Source: Sulfobacillus thermotolerans (GTDB lineage: Bacteria; Bacillota; Sulfobacillia; Sulfobacillales; Sulfobacillaceae). From it: a DNA stretch of 64,000 nucleotides. The notes under the pieces were generated by a model, which was not told the origin of the DNA, made no database searches, and was given only the letters and a program-made list of their open reading frames with translations. The stretch is taken from the NCBI GenBank assembly GCA_002951815.1, contig CP019454.1, forward strand, positions 186,001-250,000. Reading direction: 5' to 3'. The position numbers were made by a program, and so were the translations under genes. Positions 25,677 to 33,813 of the stretch are shown here, one piece after another. How positions within the stretch are numbered: the stretch's first letter is position 1; every line of letters begins with the position of its first letter.

Positions 25677-26258
25677 ATGTTTACGCAATCGGCCTTTCTT
25701 CCCATTGCCATTGGATTTTTTGGACTGGGCACCAACTACTTTGTGTGGGGGGGACAAGCCCTCTTCAACCACCCACCGAACGGCCCCGAAATTGATAAAG
25801 CGGTGGCGATTTGGGGGATCTGGATGGGGGGCTTCATGCAGTTCATCACCGGGGTCTATCTCATGGTGGGTTTGAGCTGGTTTCCCGTATACACCTCAAA
25901 GGCGCCCTTATATATGGCTGCCGTAGCTTTTACCGCGTATGGCGTGCACTGGTTTGCGATCGGATGGCGCCGATATATTCGGTCGCCAGGAGGCGCTGAA
26001 GGATGGATGGCCATTGCCTATGCAGCCCTTTCCTTATTGGGAACCTTGATCTTTTTAGATGCCGGAGACGTGCCTGTGGGCATCTTGTTTATCATTCTGT
26101 TGCTCATTTACTTATCGGAAATTCCTACCCGACTCGCTGGTTGGAATCCTGGAGCACGCTTAGTGGGGTTGTGGCAATTTCTGGGCGCTATCTGGCTCAT
26201 GTATTTAACGTACGGTGTGGTATTCAACACCTCTTTAGGAGGACACTGGTGGGTTTAG
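25677..26258 (+). CDS. Six-helix membrane transporter, GPR1/FUN34/YaaH-like
   Basis: The 193-residue product has about six membrane segments. AIGFFGLGTNYFVWGGQ near the start, GGFMQFITGVYLMVG in the second to third helix and AFTAYGVHWFAIGW in the fourth resemble the glycine-rich motifs of the GPR1/FUN34/YaaH (SatP) acetate-succinate carriers. AmiS/UreI channels have a similar layout and are the alternative. ATG at 25677 has AGGAG about 12 bases upstream; a GTG at 25614 would add 21 mostly polar residues. A strong hairpin follows the gene. The substrate is not assignable from sequence. Confidence 0.55.
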   Translation: MFTQSAFLPIAIGFFGLGTNYFVWGGQALFNHPPNGPEIDKAVAIWGIWMGGFMQFITGVYLMVGLSWFPVYTSKAPLYMAAVAFTAYGVHWFAIGWRRYIRSPGGAEGWMAIAYAALSLLGTLIFLDAGDVPVGILFIILLLIYLSEIPTRLAGWNPGARLVGLWQFLGAIWLMYLTYGVVFNTSLGGHWWV

Positions 26259-26281
26259 TGCTTGCGTATGCAAGGCGGACG

Positions 26282-26320
26282 AGGCTTTCCAAGAGAAGGG
26301 GCTTGGAAAGCCTCTTGGGT
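26282..26320 (+). terminator. Strong hairpin after the transporter gene
   Basis: AGGCTTTCCAAG and CTTGGAAAGCCT (12 perfect pairs, 8-base loop) are followed by CTTGGGTTT. The T-run is poor but the stem is strong, and it separates the transporter from the pspA promoter. Confidence 0.6.
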
Positions 26321-26344
26321 TTGCGTAGCGGTCATGGATACTCT

Positions 26345-26374
26345 TTGACAAGGTTTTTGCAGACAGAATATACT
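26345..26374 (+). promoter_or_regulatory. SigA promoter of pspA
   Basis: TTGACA (26345-26350), an 18-bp spacer and TATACT (26369-26374) lie 30 bp before the pspA start. Confidence 0.7.
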
Positions 26375-26403
26375 GAAGCAAAAGAGGAGAGGAGGCTCGA
26401 CAC

Positions 26404-27126
26404 ATGGGATTGATTTCACGGGTGTCCACCATCTTTAAATCGAAAGTCAACAATATCTTGGATAAGGCTGAAGACCCTCGCGAGACCTTAGAATATTCCT
26501 ATCAGAAGCAAGTCGAGCAGCTTCAGCAAGTTCGGCGTGGAGTGGCCGAGGTTGTGACGTCGAAAAAGCGTATCGAATTGCAGCTGAATAAGCTACAACA
26601 AATGGCCGCGCAATGGGACCAAGATGCGCGCGACGCGGTAGCTGCCGGCCGTGACGATTTGGCCCAAGAAGCCTTGACCCGCAAGCAAACAGTGGTTGCG
26701 CAAATGCAAGGACTGCAAACGCAAATTGCGGATTTGGAGAAAGAGGAGCATCGCCTGCAAGATGCCCAACAAAAGCTGTCGTTGAAAGTGGAGACGTTCC
26801 GGACGCAAAAAGAAGTTATCAAGGCGCAATACTCCGCGGCCCAAGCTCAGGTGAAAATTGGGGAAGCGTTTTCAGGGTTGGGCGAGGACATGGCGGATGT
26901 TAACATGGCGTTGCAGCGGGCGCAGGACAAAACCCAGGCCTTGCAGGCACGCGCTCAGGCCATTGACGCGTTGTCCGAGGCATCTTCGTCGACCCTACAG
27001 CTTGATGCAGCCCCATCGACAGGGGATTCCATTCGCGACGAATTGAATCGTCTCAAAGGGTCAACATCGGTGTCCGATGAGTTGGCAAAGCTGAAAGAAG
27101 AAATGGGCAAGGGAGAACCCTCATGA
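26404..27126 (+). CDS. pspA: Phage-shock protein A / IM30 family
   Basis: This 240-residue protein is almost wholly helical and coiled-coil. It begins with the amphipathic helix LISRVSTIFKSKVNNILDKAEDPRETLEYSY, the membrane-binding part typical of PspA/Vipp1, and contains RRGVAEVVTSKKRIELQL. PspA assembles ESCRT-III-like scaffolds on damaged membranes to limit proton leak, highly relevant in an acidophile. The stop codon overlaps the pspAA start by 4 bp. It has its own sigma-A promoter, and no sigma-54-like site was seen. Confidence 0.92.
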   Translation: MGLISRVSTIFKSKVNNILDKAEDPRETLEYSYQKQVEQLQQVRRGVAEVVTSKKRIELQLNKLQQMAAQWDQDARDAVAAGRDDLAQEALTRKQTVVAQMQGLQTQIADLEKEEHRLQDAQQKLSLKVETFRTQKEVIKAQYSAAQAQVKIGEAFSGLGEDMADVNMALQRAQDKTQALQARAQAIDALSEASSSTLQLDAAPSTGDSIRDELNRLKGSTSVSDELAKLKEEMGKGEPS

Positions 27127-27389
27127 TTGTTAGGATTTTGGCAGAAGGCCAGTATGACGTGGACGGAGCGACATTAGACGCTATTCATCGTCTGGATGAT
27201 GAAGTCATGCAGGCCATCATGAACAACGATGCTGGGCGCTTTCATGCTCTCTATGGGAAGCTCGTAGCACTGGCACGAACGGGCCGCCGAATTGAACCGC
27301 ATGAATTCGCGGAATCGGATATTATACTTCCAGCGGCCGATACCAGTTTAGCGGAAGCAAAGAAACTGTTCAGTGGCACAATCGACTAA
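27123..27389 (+). CDS. PspA-associated protein PspAA
   Basis: This 88-residue protein matches the PspAA family known mainly from Actinobacteria and other Gram-positives: MIVRILAEGQYDV at the start, LDEVMQAIMNND-type helix, and SDIILPAADTSLAEAKKLF at the end. PspAA is encoded with PspA and thought to modulate its assembly. It overlaps pspA by 4 bp (ATGA), showing translational coupling, and ends 7 bp before the convergent pspAB. Confidence 0.85.
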   Translation: MIVRILAEGQYDVDGATLDAIHRLDDEVMQAIMNNDAGRFHALYGKLVALARTGRRIEPHEFAESDIILPAADTSLAEAKKLFSGTID

Positions 27390-27396
27390 CATGATC

Positions 27397-27954
27397 TTAA
27401 AGGGGAGGATCCCAGAGCGCGTACCATCGCTCCGGGTCTTTTTCTATGGGCATAAAAGGCTTCAGGGTTTGGGCAATCCGAAATTCCCGGGCTTGGTCGC
27501 GACGATGGGAGAGTTGAGGGACAAAGGGGTAAAAGGCCGCCCGACGATAAGTGTAAATCAAGTACCATGAGGGCGTGAAGGCAAACATCGCGGCCAGAAG
27601 ACTATCGCCATATCCGGCTTGCTTTAACATATCTGCGGTTAAGTGCAGCGCGTTGATGACATCTTCGGGATCTTTTCCCTCAAAGACAATCCAGCGATAG
27701 CCTTGTTGGTCGTCCACGTGATGGGCTGTGACCGGCATATCTTTGCCGCCTAAGGTGAGAATTTGTTGGACATCCTTTTCTAAGGATTCATACCCTGAAT
27801 TGTCAACGGTACGTAGAATAATGGCCGCTTGGCCAGCAAACGTACTGTCAAGACGAGTCTCAAGATCTAATAAAGCGGTTGAGAGGGCAAAGAGTTGATC
27901 GGTTTTGCCCTCCGGTATTTTTGTTCGGCCGAACAGCGCATCAAAGAATCCCAT
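27397..27954 (-). CDS. PspA-associated protein PspAB
   Basis: This 185-residue soluble protein starts MGFFDALFGRTKIPEG, the signature N-terminus of PspAB, and carries LFALSTALLDLETRL. PspAB is found next to PspAA and an HtpX-type protease in Actinobacteria. Here it is downstream of htpX on the minus strand (24 bp gap) and convergent with pspA-pspAA, so the four genes form two facing operons of one envelope-stress set. Confidence 0.85.
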   Translation of the reverse strand: MGFFDALFGRTKIPEGKTDQLFALSTALLDLETRLDSTFAGQAAIILRTVDNSGYESLEKDVQQILTLGGKDMPVTAHHVDDQQGYRWIVFEGKDPEDVINALHLTADMLKQAGYGDSLLAAMFAFTPSWYLIYTYRRAAFYPFVPQLSHRRDQAREFRIAQTLKPFMPIEKDPERWYALWDPPL

Positions 27955-27978
27955 ATGATCCTCCTCACGTGATGGCGG

Positions 27979-28884
27979 CTATTTCTCCATATCTTCCTGC
28001 ATTTTTTGCAGATACGCGATGCGATGTGGCAAAGACGGATGTGTGGAGAAAATTTCCATCAGGCTATCTTTGCGAATCGCGGGGAAGATAAAGAACGCGT
28101 TAAAGTTTTCCGCCTGGCGCAAGTCCCTTTGCGGCGTCCGTGCCATATTGGCATTGATGCGCTGCAAGGCACTGGCAAGATAGCCAGGATGACCGGTGAG
28201 AATGGCTGAACCGCGGTCAGCTGCATATTCCCGGTACCTGGACAAGGTCCGAATGAGGACGTAACTAATCGCCCAGACAAGAACAGATACCAACCACACC
28301 ACCATAATCGCCTGCCCTCCGCGGCGGCCGCGATCTTCTTCGGCCATAAAACCGAAGAAAAAGAATTGTTGAACGATGAAGGCGGCAATCATTGCAAAAA
28401 AGCTGGCAATGGTAATCACCGCGACGTCATGATTCTTAATATGGGTCAACTCATGGGCTAATACCGCTTCTAATTCTTGTTCCGGAAGCTGATCCAACAA
28501 GCCTTGGGTTACGGTGATCGTCGCCTTTTTAGGACTGTGTCCTGTAGTAAAGGCATTCGGCATGCGAGTCGGCATCACGGCAATTTTGGGTACAGGGATA
28601 TCCGCGAGTTGTGCGAGACGCTCGACCATAGCATACAGCTTGGGTGCTTGCTGGGGCGTAACAATCCGTGACCCTGTCGTTAATAGCACCAGGCTGTCTG
28701 AAAAGAAATATTGACTAAAGGCTAATGCCATAATGATTAAAATCAGTAACGGCAATGCCACGCCTGCGTCCCATAACACCACAATAAACGCCAAATACAA
28801 CGCCGCTAACAACATCATGGTAATGAACATCCGAAACGATAAACCAAAATCGTGGCCATACCAGGCCGCAGTTTTTTTTGCCAT
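27979..28884 (-). CDS. htpX: HtpX-like M48 zinc metalloprotease
   Basis: This 301-residue membrane protease has two N-terminal hydrophobic segments (about 18-60), the PVPKIAVMPTRMPNAFTTG stretch, the zinc-binding HELTH (in AVLAHELTHIKNHD, about residue 140), two further membrane segments near 155-215 and the third ligand region REYAADRGSAIL. HtpX degrades misfolded membrane proteins with FtsH. It heads a two-gene operon with pspAB. Confidence 0.92.
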   Translation of the reverse strand: MAKKTAAWYGHDFGLSFRMFITMMLLAALYLAFIVVLWDAGVALPLLILIIMALAFSQYFFSDSLVLLTTGSRIVTPQQAPKLYAMVERLAQLADIPVPKIAVMPTRMPNAFTTGHSPKKATITVTQGLLDQLPEQELEAVLAHELTHIKNHDVAVITIASFFAMIAAFIVQQFFFFGFMAEEDRGRRGGQAIMVVWLVSVLVWAISYVLIRTLSRYREYAADRGSAILTGHPGYLASALQRINANMARTPQRDLRQAENFNAFFIFPAIRKDSLMEIFSTHPSLPHRIAYLQKMQEDMEK

Positions 28885-28958
28885 CGACGGTATGCTCCTT
28901 TCCTCTTATAGTATAGTCTACGTCCTAAAGGTCTTGCACTCAAGCTTAAGAGACGATT

Positions 28959-28977
28959 GTTATGAGAATCAGTCTCA
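28959..28977 (-). promoter_or_regulatory. Possible Fur-like box upstream of htpX
   Basis: On the minus strand the sequence containing ACTGATTCTCATAAC agrees with about 14 of 19 positions of the Fur consensus and contains the inverted repeat TGAGA-N5-TCTCA. It lies some 75-90 bp before htpX. The match may be chance. Confidence 0.25.
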
Positions 28978-29123
28978 TTTTACTGCGGCAAAGGCTTGTC
29001 TAGTGTGGTGCGATGAGCTAAAACGTATGCGAGAAATTGTGCTGGGTAGACTCCTGTGGCAAAAAACGGCTCGACAAAGTTCTTGCAAAATCTCATCACG
29101 GAGAGTAAAATGGTTTTTGCTGC

Positions 29124-29197
29124 TGGGGGATGATGTAGCGGTAGCATAGGTGACTCTGGATCACCTCGCCTAGGTTCGAATCCTGGTCCCCCAGCCA
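29124..29197 (+). tRNA. tRNA-Gln (anticodon CTG)
   Basis: The cloverleaf has acceptor TGGGGGA/TCCCCCA, anticodon stem GGTGA/TCACC with loop CTCTGGA (anticodon CTG), a T-arm with TTCGAAT and encoded CCA. Confidence 0.93.
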
Positions 29198-29202
29198 ATT
29201 AT

Positions 29203-29278
29203 GGCCCCATAGTCTAGAGGCCTAGGACGCCGGACCCTCATTCCGGAAACAGCGGTTCGAATCCGCTTGGGGCTACCA
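29203..29278 (+). tRNA. tRNA-Glu (anticodon CTC) with unusual C33
   Basis: The cloverleaf has acceptor GGCCCCA/TGGGGCT (first pair G-U), D-stem GTCT/GGAC, anticodon stem CCGGA/TCCGG and a 7-base loop CCCTCAT. This reads as anticodon CTC with C at position 33, where nearly all tRNAs have U. CCA is encoded. It follows tRNA-Gln by 5 bp and a strong terminator follows. Confidence 0.88.
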
Positions 29279-29283
29279 TTTAG

Positions 29284-29310
29284 TAACCGCTGTGAAGCGG
29301 TTATTTTTTT
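29284..29310 (+). terminator. Rho-independent terminator of the tRNA-Gln/tRNA-Glu unit
   Basis: TAACCGCT-GTGA-AGCGGTTA forms an 8-bp stem with a tetraloop followed directly by seven T residues. Confidence 0.95.
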
Positions 29311-29434
29311 ATGCTCATCGTCCGACGGCCTCCATAATTCTCGCGCGGACTAAGACTGTTGCCAACAAGAATTTGGCAAGAAAAATCCAAGGCTGGGTTT
29401 GAACGAACGACCCGATCCTTGGATTTTAGTGGTG

Positions 29435-29950
29435 TTAAGGTTGAACGGTGGTGAGCATATGCCATTTGATGCCGCTGACGTCCTCTACGGTTACGGTGAC
29501 CTGAGTGCCCGGGGGAATAGGGCGATTGATAGCGAGTCGTATCGTGCCCTTGGCGGAAAGCGGCACGATGAGTCCGTGCGGGCCTGGGGCGATTTTTTCA
29601 AAATGATAGACGTTGTGAATAGATTCTTTTGAGATCTTGTGCAGTTGTTGACCATTCCATATCTCATAGACCTTTCCGGCGCTAGATGTGAGGGCCACCA
29701 TGGAGGTAAATTCCCCATAGACGCCAGAACCTCCGGTATTATACACTTCTAGATCAAGCATGTGCGGTGTGACGTGGGTGCCGGTTAACACTAAATCAGG
29801 TTTTTTGCTGTAGTTGACTAACTTTCCCCACAGACCATGGTGAAAGACTTGATAGGTGAATAGGGTGATGACCACCCCGACAATCAACATGCCAAGGGCT
29901 TGCCGTTTTTGGTTTTTCGTTTCAACGGCTTCGTGTTTGATCGCCATCAT
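29435..29950 (-). CDS. doxA: Thiosulfate:quinone oxidoreductase small subunit DoxA
   Basis: The 171-residue product has one N-terminal membrane anchor (QALGMLIVGVVITLFTYQVF, residues 17-36) and an exported beta-rich domain, the layout of DoxA of archaeal TQO. AAGGAGTG precedes the start. It lies 32 bp downstream of doxD on the same strand. TQO oxidises thiosulfate to tetrathionate on the outer face of the membrane and passes electrons to the quinone pool. The assignment leans on doxD beside it, since DoxA itself is poorly conserved. Confidence 0.75.
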   Translation of the reverse strand: MMAIKHEAVETKNQKRQALGMLIVGVVITLFTYQVFHHGLWGKLVNYSKKPDLVLTGTHVTPHMLDLEVYNTGGSGVYGEFTSMVALTSSAGKVYEIWNGQQLHKISKESIHNVYHFEKIAPGPHGLIVPLSAKGTIRLAINRPIPPGTQVTVTVEDVSGIKWHMLTTVQP

Positions 29951-29982
29951 TTTTCACTCCTTATGCGAGGTACACTGCAGTT

Positions 29983-30552
29983 TTAAGCTAATCTGATGCG
30001 CCAAGGGCCAATGTGAACATAACCATCCCAGTTTCTGAGCAGCCACCGATCCAAACTCCAAGGGCCAGCTCCGGAGAACATAAAAACCATCGCAGCAATC
30101 CCTTCCACGGTACCGATTTGCCATTCGTCCACACATGTGGTTCCTTGCCAGCCGTCCCCCCACAAAATCCCAAAACTTAACAGGACTGCTCCAAGAGCGG
30201 AAAGACGGGTCAGAGTTCCGGTGATTAAAAATAATCCAACCAAGAATTCGATCCACGTGAAGATAATTAAGAATCCAAAGGCTGTGTGCGGGTGAAGAAT
30301 TAACGTGTTCATTAGATGATTCAGAGGCCAAATGGCATGTGGGACCATGGTGGAGAATTTTCCGCCAATGTTGTGTTTGGAGGCATATTCGAGCTTGCTC
30401 GGGGCATTAAACCAGCGCCGGAACGCAGCGGAAATGAACATCCAGCCTAGGACGAAACGGGTTGCAATTAAATAGTTGTTGGGAATCCACCGCACAACAT
30501 GGTCTTCTGGACGTTTTTCTCGATCATCTTGTTGTAGGGTTTCTGTGGCCAT
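29983..30552 (-). CDS. doxD: Thiosulfate:quinone oxidoreductase large subunit DoxD
   Basis: The 189-residue product from the ATG at 30552 (GAGGAG nine bases before) has about four membrane helices and the DoxD signature: LIATRFVLGWMFISAAFRR near the start, WIEFLVGLFLITGTLTRLSA, and WGDGWQGTTCVDEWQIG, a loop seen in the archaeal DoxD proteins. The longer frame reaching 30780 has no ribosome-binding site and is polar and basic, so it is not used. DoxD with DoxA forms the thiosulfate:quinone oxidoreductase. A LuxR-type regulator is divergent. Confidence 0.88.
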   Translation of the reverse strand: MATETLQQDDREKRPEDHVVRWIPNNYLIATRFVLGWMFISAAFRRWFNAPSKLEYASKHNIGGKFSTMVPHAIWPLNHLMNTLILHPHTAFGFLIIFTWIEFLVGLFLITGTLTRLSALGAVLLSFGILWGDGWQGTTCVDEWQIGTVEGIAAMVFMFSGAGPWSLDRWLLRNWDGYVHIGPWRIRLA

Positions 30553-30722
30553 CTTGAGCATCTCCTCATTGCATCGGAATAAGAATGTTACCCTTTCGGG
30601 ATTTCTTGCAACATCCCGTCTGTTATTCGCAGTATGCCCGCCTTGGGGCCTGCTGGCACAACAAGCGTAGACGTTAGAGCTTCTGATTAACCATTGGCTG
30701 TGCCTATGATTTTGTCTAAGAG

Positions 30723-30776
30723 GGCCAAAAGGCCAAGGTATCAGTGCCCGAATGGTAGTGTTCGGACCAAGGTCCG
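30723..30776. promoter_or_regulatory. Palindromes in the doxD-luxR divergent region
   Basis: GGCC-AAAA-GGCC (30723-30734) and the perfect 14-base palindrome CGGACCAAGGTCCG (30763-30776) lie 56-109 bp before the regulator gene; GAATGGTAG occurs twice (about 30750 and 30808). These are candidate binding sites for the divergent LuxR-type protein controlling itself and doxDA. Confidence 0.45.
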
Positions 30777-30831
30777 TCAACGTACACTGGGGATGACAAA
30801 TCTGTTTGAATGGTAGAGGTGGAGAAGGACC

Positions 30832-31770
30832 GTGGAAGTCGAAGCGTTTGGGTATTCCAGTTCTGTTATTGTGAGGCGCCTACGCTTTATCATTCCTTTG
30901 ACCTGTTTCCTTGAAGTGTTATTACACCCTGCAAATAGTGAAGGCTTTGCCGTCATCGGTTTCGTGGCAGTTATCGATGTCTTGCGTCAGGAATGGTTCT
31001 TGGCCTCAAAGGGATCATTGTCTTCAACGGCATGGCGTGACGCCGTCTATGCGCTGCTTATCTATGTTCTCTACCTGACCCAAGCCCGGTTTCCTGCTCT
31101 TGCGCTCTCCCCTGTTCCAGTAATGGAGTTAGCATTAATGGCCAATCCTTCGATGGTCAAAAAAATCCTGCCCACTGTGGCAGGATTAATTGCGATTCGC
31201 CGCATAGTGTTGGCACGCCAAGGATTATTATTCTTACATATGGTTTGGCCGCTTTGGATTTTGGCGGCAGCCCTAATGGCGCTGATAATAGCCGGGCTAG
31301 TCCGGCAGCATGATCATACCAAAGAATCTGCTAATACCCTTATCCAGCGTCATCAGCAACTATTAACGCAAGTGATTGAGCGCCTTTTCGAGGAGACCCA
31401 CGTGATAATGGCTGATGCCGAGCGCGAGCGCCTCGAGGCATTGATTACCCAGCTGTGTCGCTCGGGCGGGGGGAAGCTCTCAGAAGAACTGAGCCATATC
31501 GTCGCTTGTGCTATAAAAGAACATGAGGAGGTCTTACATCTTTTCACGCCTCGTGAGAAAGAAATTCTTCAGGGAATGGCACGCGGATACTCTTACCGGC
31601 AGATTGCGGTCCATCAGCAGGTTAGTGAGGGAACGGTGCGGGCTCATGCGGCTAACATTATGCAAAAAATGGGTGTACACTCGCGTAGGGATGCTGTGCA
31701 TTGGGCTCAACAGCAGCACATGCTTCCGGTACAGCCCGGCTCAGCTCCAGCCAATACGCGTCAAGAGTAA
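30832..31770 (+). CDS. Membrane-anchored LuxR/NarL-type transcriptional regulator
   Basis: The first 165 residues of this 312-residue protein contain about five hydrophobic segments (for example LRFIIPLTCFLEVLL, FAVIGFVAVIDVL, MVWPLWILAAALMALIIAG). A helical linker follows, and the last 75 residues form a LuxR HTH: LFTPREKEILQGMARGYSYRQIAVHQQVSEGTVRAHAANIMQKMGV. There is no receiver or kinase domain. It starts at GTG with GGAGAAGGA upstream. Being divergent from doxDA, it may sense membrane, quinone or external sulfur state and control thiosulfate oxidation; this is inference. Confidence 0.8.
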   Translation: MEVEAFGYSSSVIVRRLRFIIPLTCFLEVLLHPANSEGFAVIGFVAVIDVLRQEWFLASKGSLSSTAWRDAVYALLIYVLYLTQARFPALALSPVPVMELALMANPSMVKKILPTVAGLIAIRRIVLARQGLLFLHMVWPLWILAAALMALIIAGLVRQHDHTKESANTLIQRHQQLLTQVIERLFEETHVIMADAERERLEALITQLCRSGGGKLSEELSHIVACAIKEHEEVLHLFTPREKEILQGMARGYSYRQIAVHQQVSEGTVRAHAANIMQKMGVHSRRDAVHWAQQQHMLPVQPGSAPANTRQE

Positions 31771-31799
31771 GGGCAAGCCGGTAAGGGGAGGATACGACA

Positions 31800-32207
31800 G
31801 TGATAACCACGTGGACAACGTGTTTGCGTTGGGCGGAATGTGATGTGGCCGGCATCATTTATCACGCTCATTTATTTGATTGGTTTTCTGAGGCGCGAAT
31901 TCATTGGCTTCGAGCGCACAATATGGATTACTATAAGATCTTGAGACCGTTAGGTCTTGAGTTGTTGGTACGACACGCTGAAGCAGACTTTATTCATGCT
32001 ATGCGTCCCGGAGACCGCTGTGACGTGCATGCGTCACTCACTGGGCTTACGCCCACACGCGCGACCTTTACGTATCAGGTCACGTCGCAAGGCCAGGAAA
32101 CGAGTCGGGGAATCACCGAACATATTTTTGTGCTCAATGGGCATGCTGCTCGCCTGGACCGTTCTTTGCCTGAGTACTATGGTTCTTTGCAGCAGTTGTT
32201 GTCCTAA
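31800..32207 (+). CDS. Hotdog-fold acyl-CoA thioesterase
   Basis: This 135-residue protein begins at GTG (GGGGAGGA upstream) and has the 4HBT signature CLRWAECDVAGIIYHAHLFDWFSEAR with the catalytic Asp (ECD) and a following helix. It is close in form to YbgC/4-hydroxybenzoyl-CoA thioesterases, which hydrolyse acyl-CoAs. It lies 29 bp after the LuxR gene and 21 bp before the dehydrogenase gene pruA, so it may share a transcript with either. The substrate is unknown. Confidence 0.8.
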   Translation: MITTWTTCLRWAECDVAGIIYHAHLFDWFSEARIHWLRAHNMDYYKILRPLGLELLVRHAEADFIHAMRPGDRCDVHASLTGLTPTRATFTYQVTSQGQETSRGITEHIFVLNGHAARLDRSLPEYYGSLQQLLS

Positions 32208-32228
32208 ACACAACAGGAGGCAAAAATC

Positions 32229-33779
32229 ATGGCCATTAAACCCTATCACTACGAGCTTCCACTGGATTTTAATCAACCTTCACATCGCAAAGCCATGGAA
32301 TCGGCGCTGCGCGAAGTCAAAGAGCAATTTGGTCTATCCTACCCGCTGTTAATCGGCTCCGAACGCGTTGACACGGAAAAAAAGATTACCTCGACCAATC
32401 CCGCCCATCCCGACCAAGTCGTAGGATTTGTCTCCAAAGCCGAAGCGAGTCACATTGACCAAGCCATTAAGGAGGCGTGGCGTGCCTTTGACTCATGGAA
32501 GAAGGTGCCCGCCGCAGACCGAGCACGCTACCTCTATAAAGCGGCAGCAATTATGCGCCGTAAAAAATTGTTTTTGGCAGCCGTAGAGGTCTACGAAGCT
32601 GGCAAGACCTGGGCGGAAGCGGAAGGCGACGTCAACGAAGCGATTGATTTTATGGAGTATTATGGTCGGCAAATGGAGCGGTTGGGAGCGCCTGTGCCCT
32701 TGACCCCTTTAGACGATGAAGACGACCAGGCCTTTTATGTACCCATCGGCGTGGGCGCAATTATTCCCCCGTGGAACTTCCCGTTGGCGATTTTGACGGG
32801 AATGACAACGTCTGCGATCGTGGCCGGAAATTGTGTCATATTAAAGCCGGCGAGTGCGACCCCGGTGATTGCCGCGCATTTTGTCGAGATTATGCATGAA
32901 GCAGGGCTGCCATATGGCGTCTTGAACTTCGTGCCGGGCGATGGCGGCACGATTGGTGATTATATTGTGACGCACCCGCTTATTCGCTTCATCAGCTTTA
33001 CGGGCTCTCGAGAAGTCGGCTTGCGCATTAACCAATTAGCGGCCCAAGTAGCTCCCGGCCAAAAGTGGATTAAGCGCGTCGTGGCGGAAATGGGGGGCAA
33101 AGACGCCATTGTTGTGGATGAAACTGCCGATCTCGACAAGGCAGCACAAGATATTGTAACATCGGCGTTTGGATTTCAAGGACAAAAGTGTTCCGCATGC
33201 TCCCGCGCCATTATTGTTGATGAAGTCCATGATGTGTTGTTGAATAAGATTGTGGAACGGACCAAAAAGCTGGTTGTCGGCGATCCCGATAATTTTAACA
33301 GTCAAATGGGTCCCGTGATTGATCCCAAAGCCTTTGAAAAGGTTCATAGTTATATTCAGTGGGGGAAAGAACACGCGCATCTCGAAACCGGTGGCGGGAC
33401 CATGGACCGCGACGGCTATTTTATTCCGCCCACGATTTTCTCGGATGTGAAGCCAGGGAGCAAGCTGGAACAAGAAGAAGTGTTTGGGCCAGTGTTAGCG
33501 GTGATTCGGGCACGTAATTGGCAAGATGCGCTAGCCATTGCTAATGATACCGAGTACGGGTTGACGGGGTCGGTGTTTACTGCTAAAAGAGACCGCATAG
33601 AACAAGCCAGTGATGAATTTGAAGTAGGTAACTTGTACATTAACCGCAAATGTACGGGAGCCATTGTCGGAGCTCATCCCTTTGGAGGATTCAATATGTC
33701 AGGAACGGATTCGAAAACGGGCAGTCCTGACTACCTCCTTCTATTTATGCAAATGAAAGTGGTGGCGGAACGCTTCTAA
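32229..33779 (+). CDS. pruA: L-glutamate gamma-semialdehyde dehydrogenase (1-pyrroline-5-carboxylate dehydrogenase)
   Basis: This 516-residue aldehyde dehydrogenase has the family's [13 protein letters not shown] (catalytic-base Glu), GQKCSACSR (catalytic Cys near residue 322), PPWNFPLAI (NAD binding) and [10 protein letters not shown]. The N-terminal leader [22 protein letters not shown] and the C-terminal [21 protein letters not shown] are typical of the PruA/RocA group rather than other aldehyde dehydrogenases. It oxidises glutamate semialdehyde from proline or arginine breakdown to glutamate. No proline dehydrogenase lies nearby. AGGAGG precedes the ATG. Confidence 0.93.
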   Translation: MAIKPYHYELPLDFNQPSHRKAMESALREVKEQFGLSYPLLIGSERVDTEKKITSTNPAHPDQVVGFVSKAEASHIDQAIKEAWRAFDSWKKVPAADRARYLYKAAAIMRRKKLFLAAVEVYEAGKTWAEAEGDVNEAIDFMEYYGRQMERLGAPVPLTPLDDEDDQAFYVPIGVGAIIPPWNFPLAILTGMTTSAIVAGNCVILKPASATPVIAAHFVEIMHEAGLPYGVLNFVPGDGGTIGDYIVTHPLIRFISFTGSREVGLRINQLAAQVAPGQKWIKRVVAEMGGKDAIVVDETADLDKAAQDIVTSAFGFQGQKCSACSRAIIVDEVHDVLLNKIVERTKKLVVGDPDNFNSQMGPVIDPKAFEKVHSYIQWGKEHAHLETGGGTMDRDGYFIPPTIFSDVKPGSKLEQEEVFGPVLAVIRARNWQDALAIANDTEYGLTGSVFTAKRDRIEQASDEFEVGNLYINRKCTGAIVGAHPFGGFNMSGTDSKTGSPDYLLLFMQMKVVAERF

Positions 33780-33788
33780 TGGTGCGGG

Positions 33789-33813
33789 GCAGGGAGATCA
33801 CCCATCTCCCTGC
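33789..33813. terminator. Hairpin between convergent pruA and ABC-F genes
   Basis: GCAGGGAGAT and ATCTCCCTGC (10 perfect pairs) enclose CACCC, filling the 34-bp gap between two convergent genes. T-runs are poor on both strands, but the stem and place suggest a shared terminator. Confidence 0.65.

Noticed and set aside
28733-29149. 138-codon plus-strand ORF
   Set aside because: It overlaps the start of htpX antisense and the tRNA-Gln gene; no domain.
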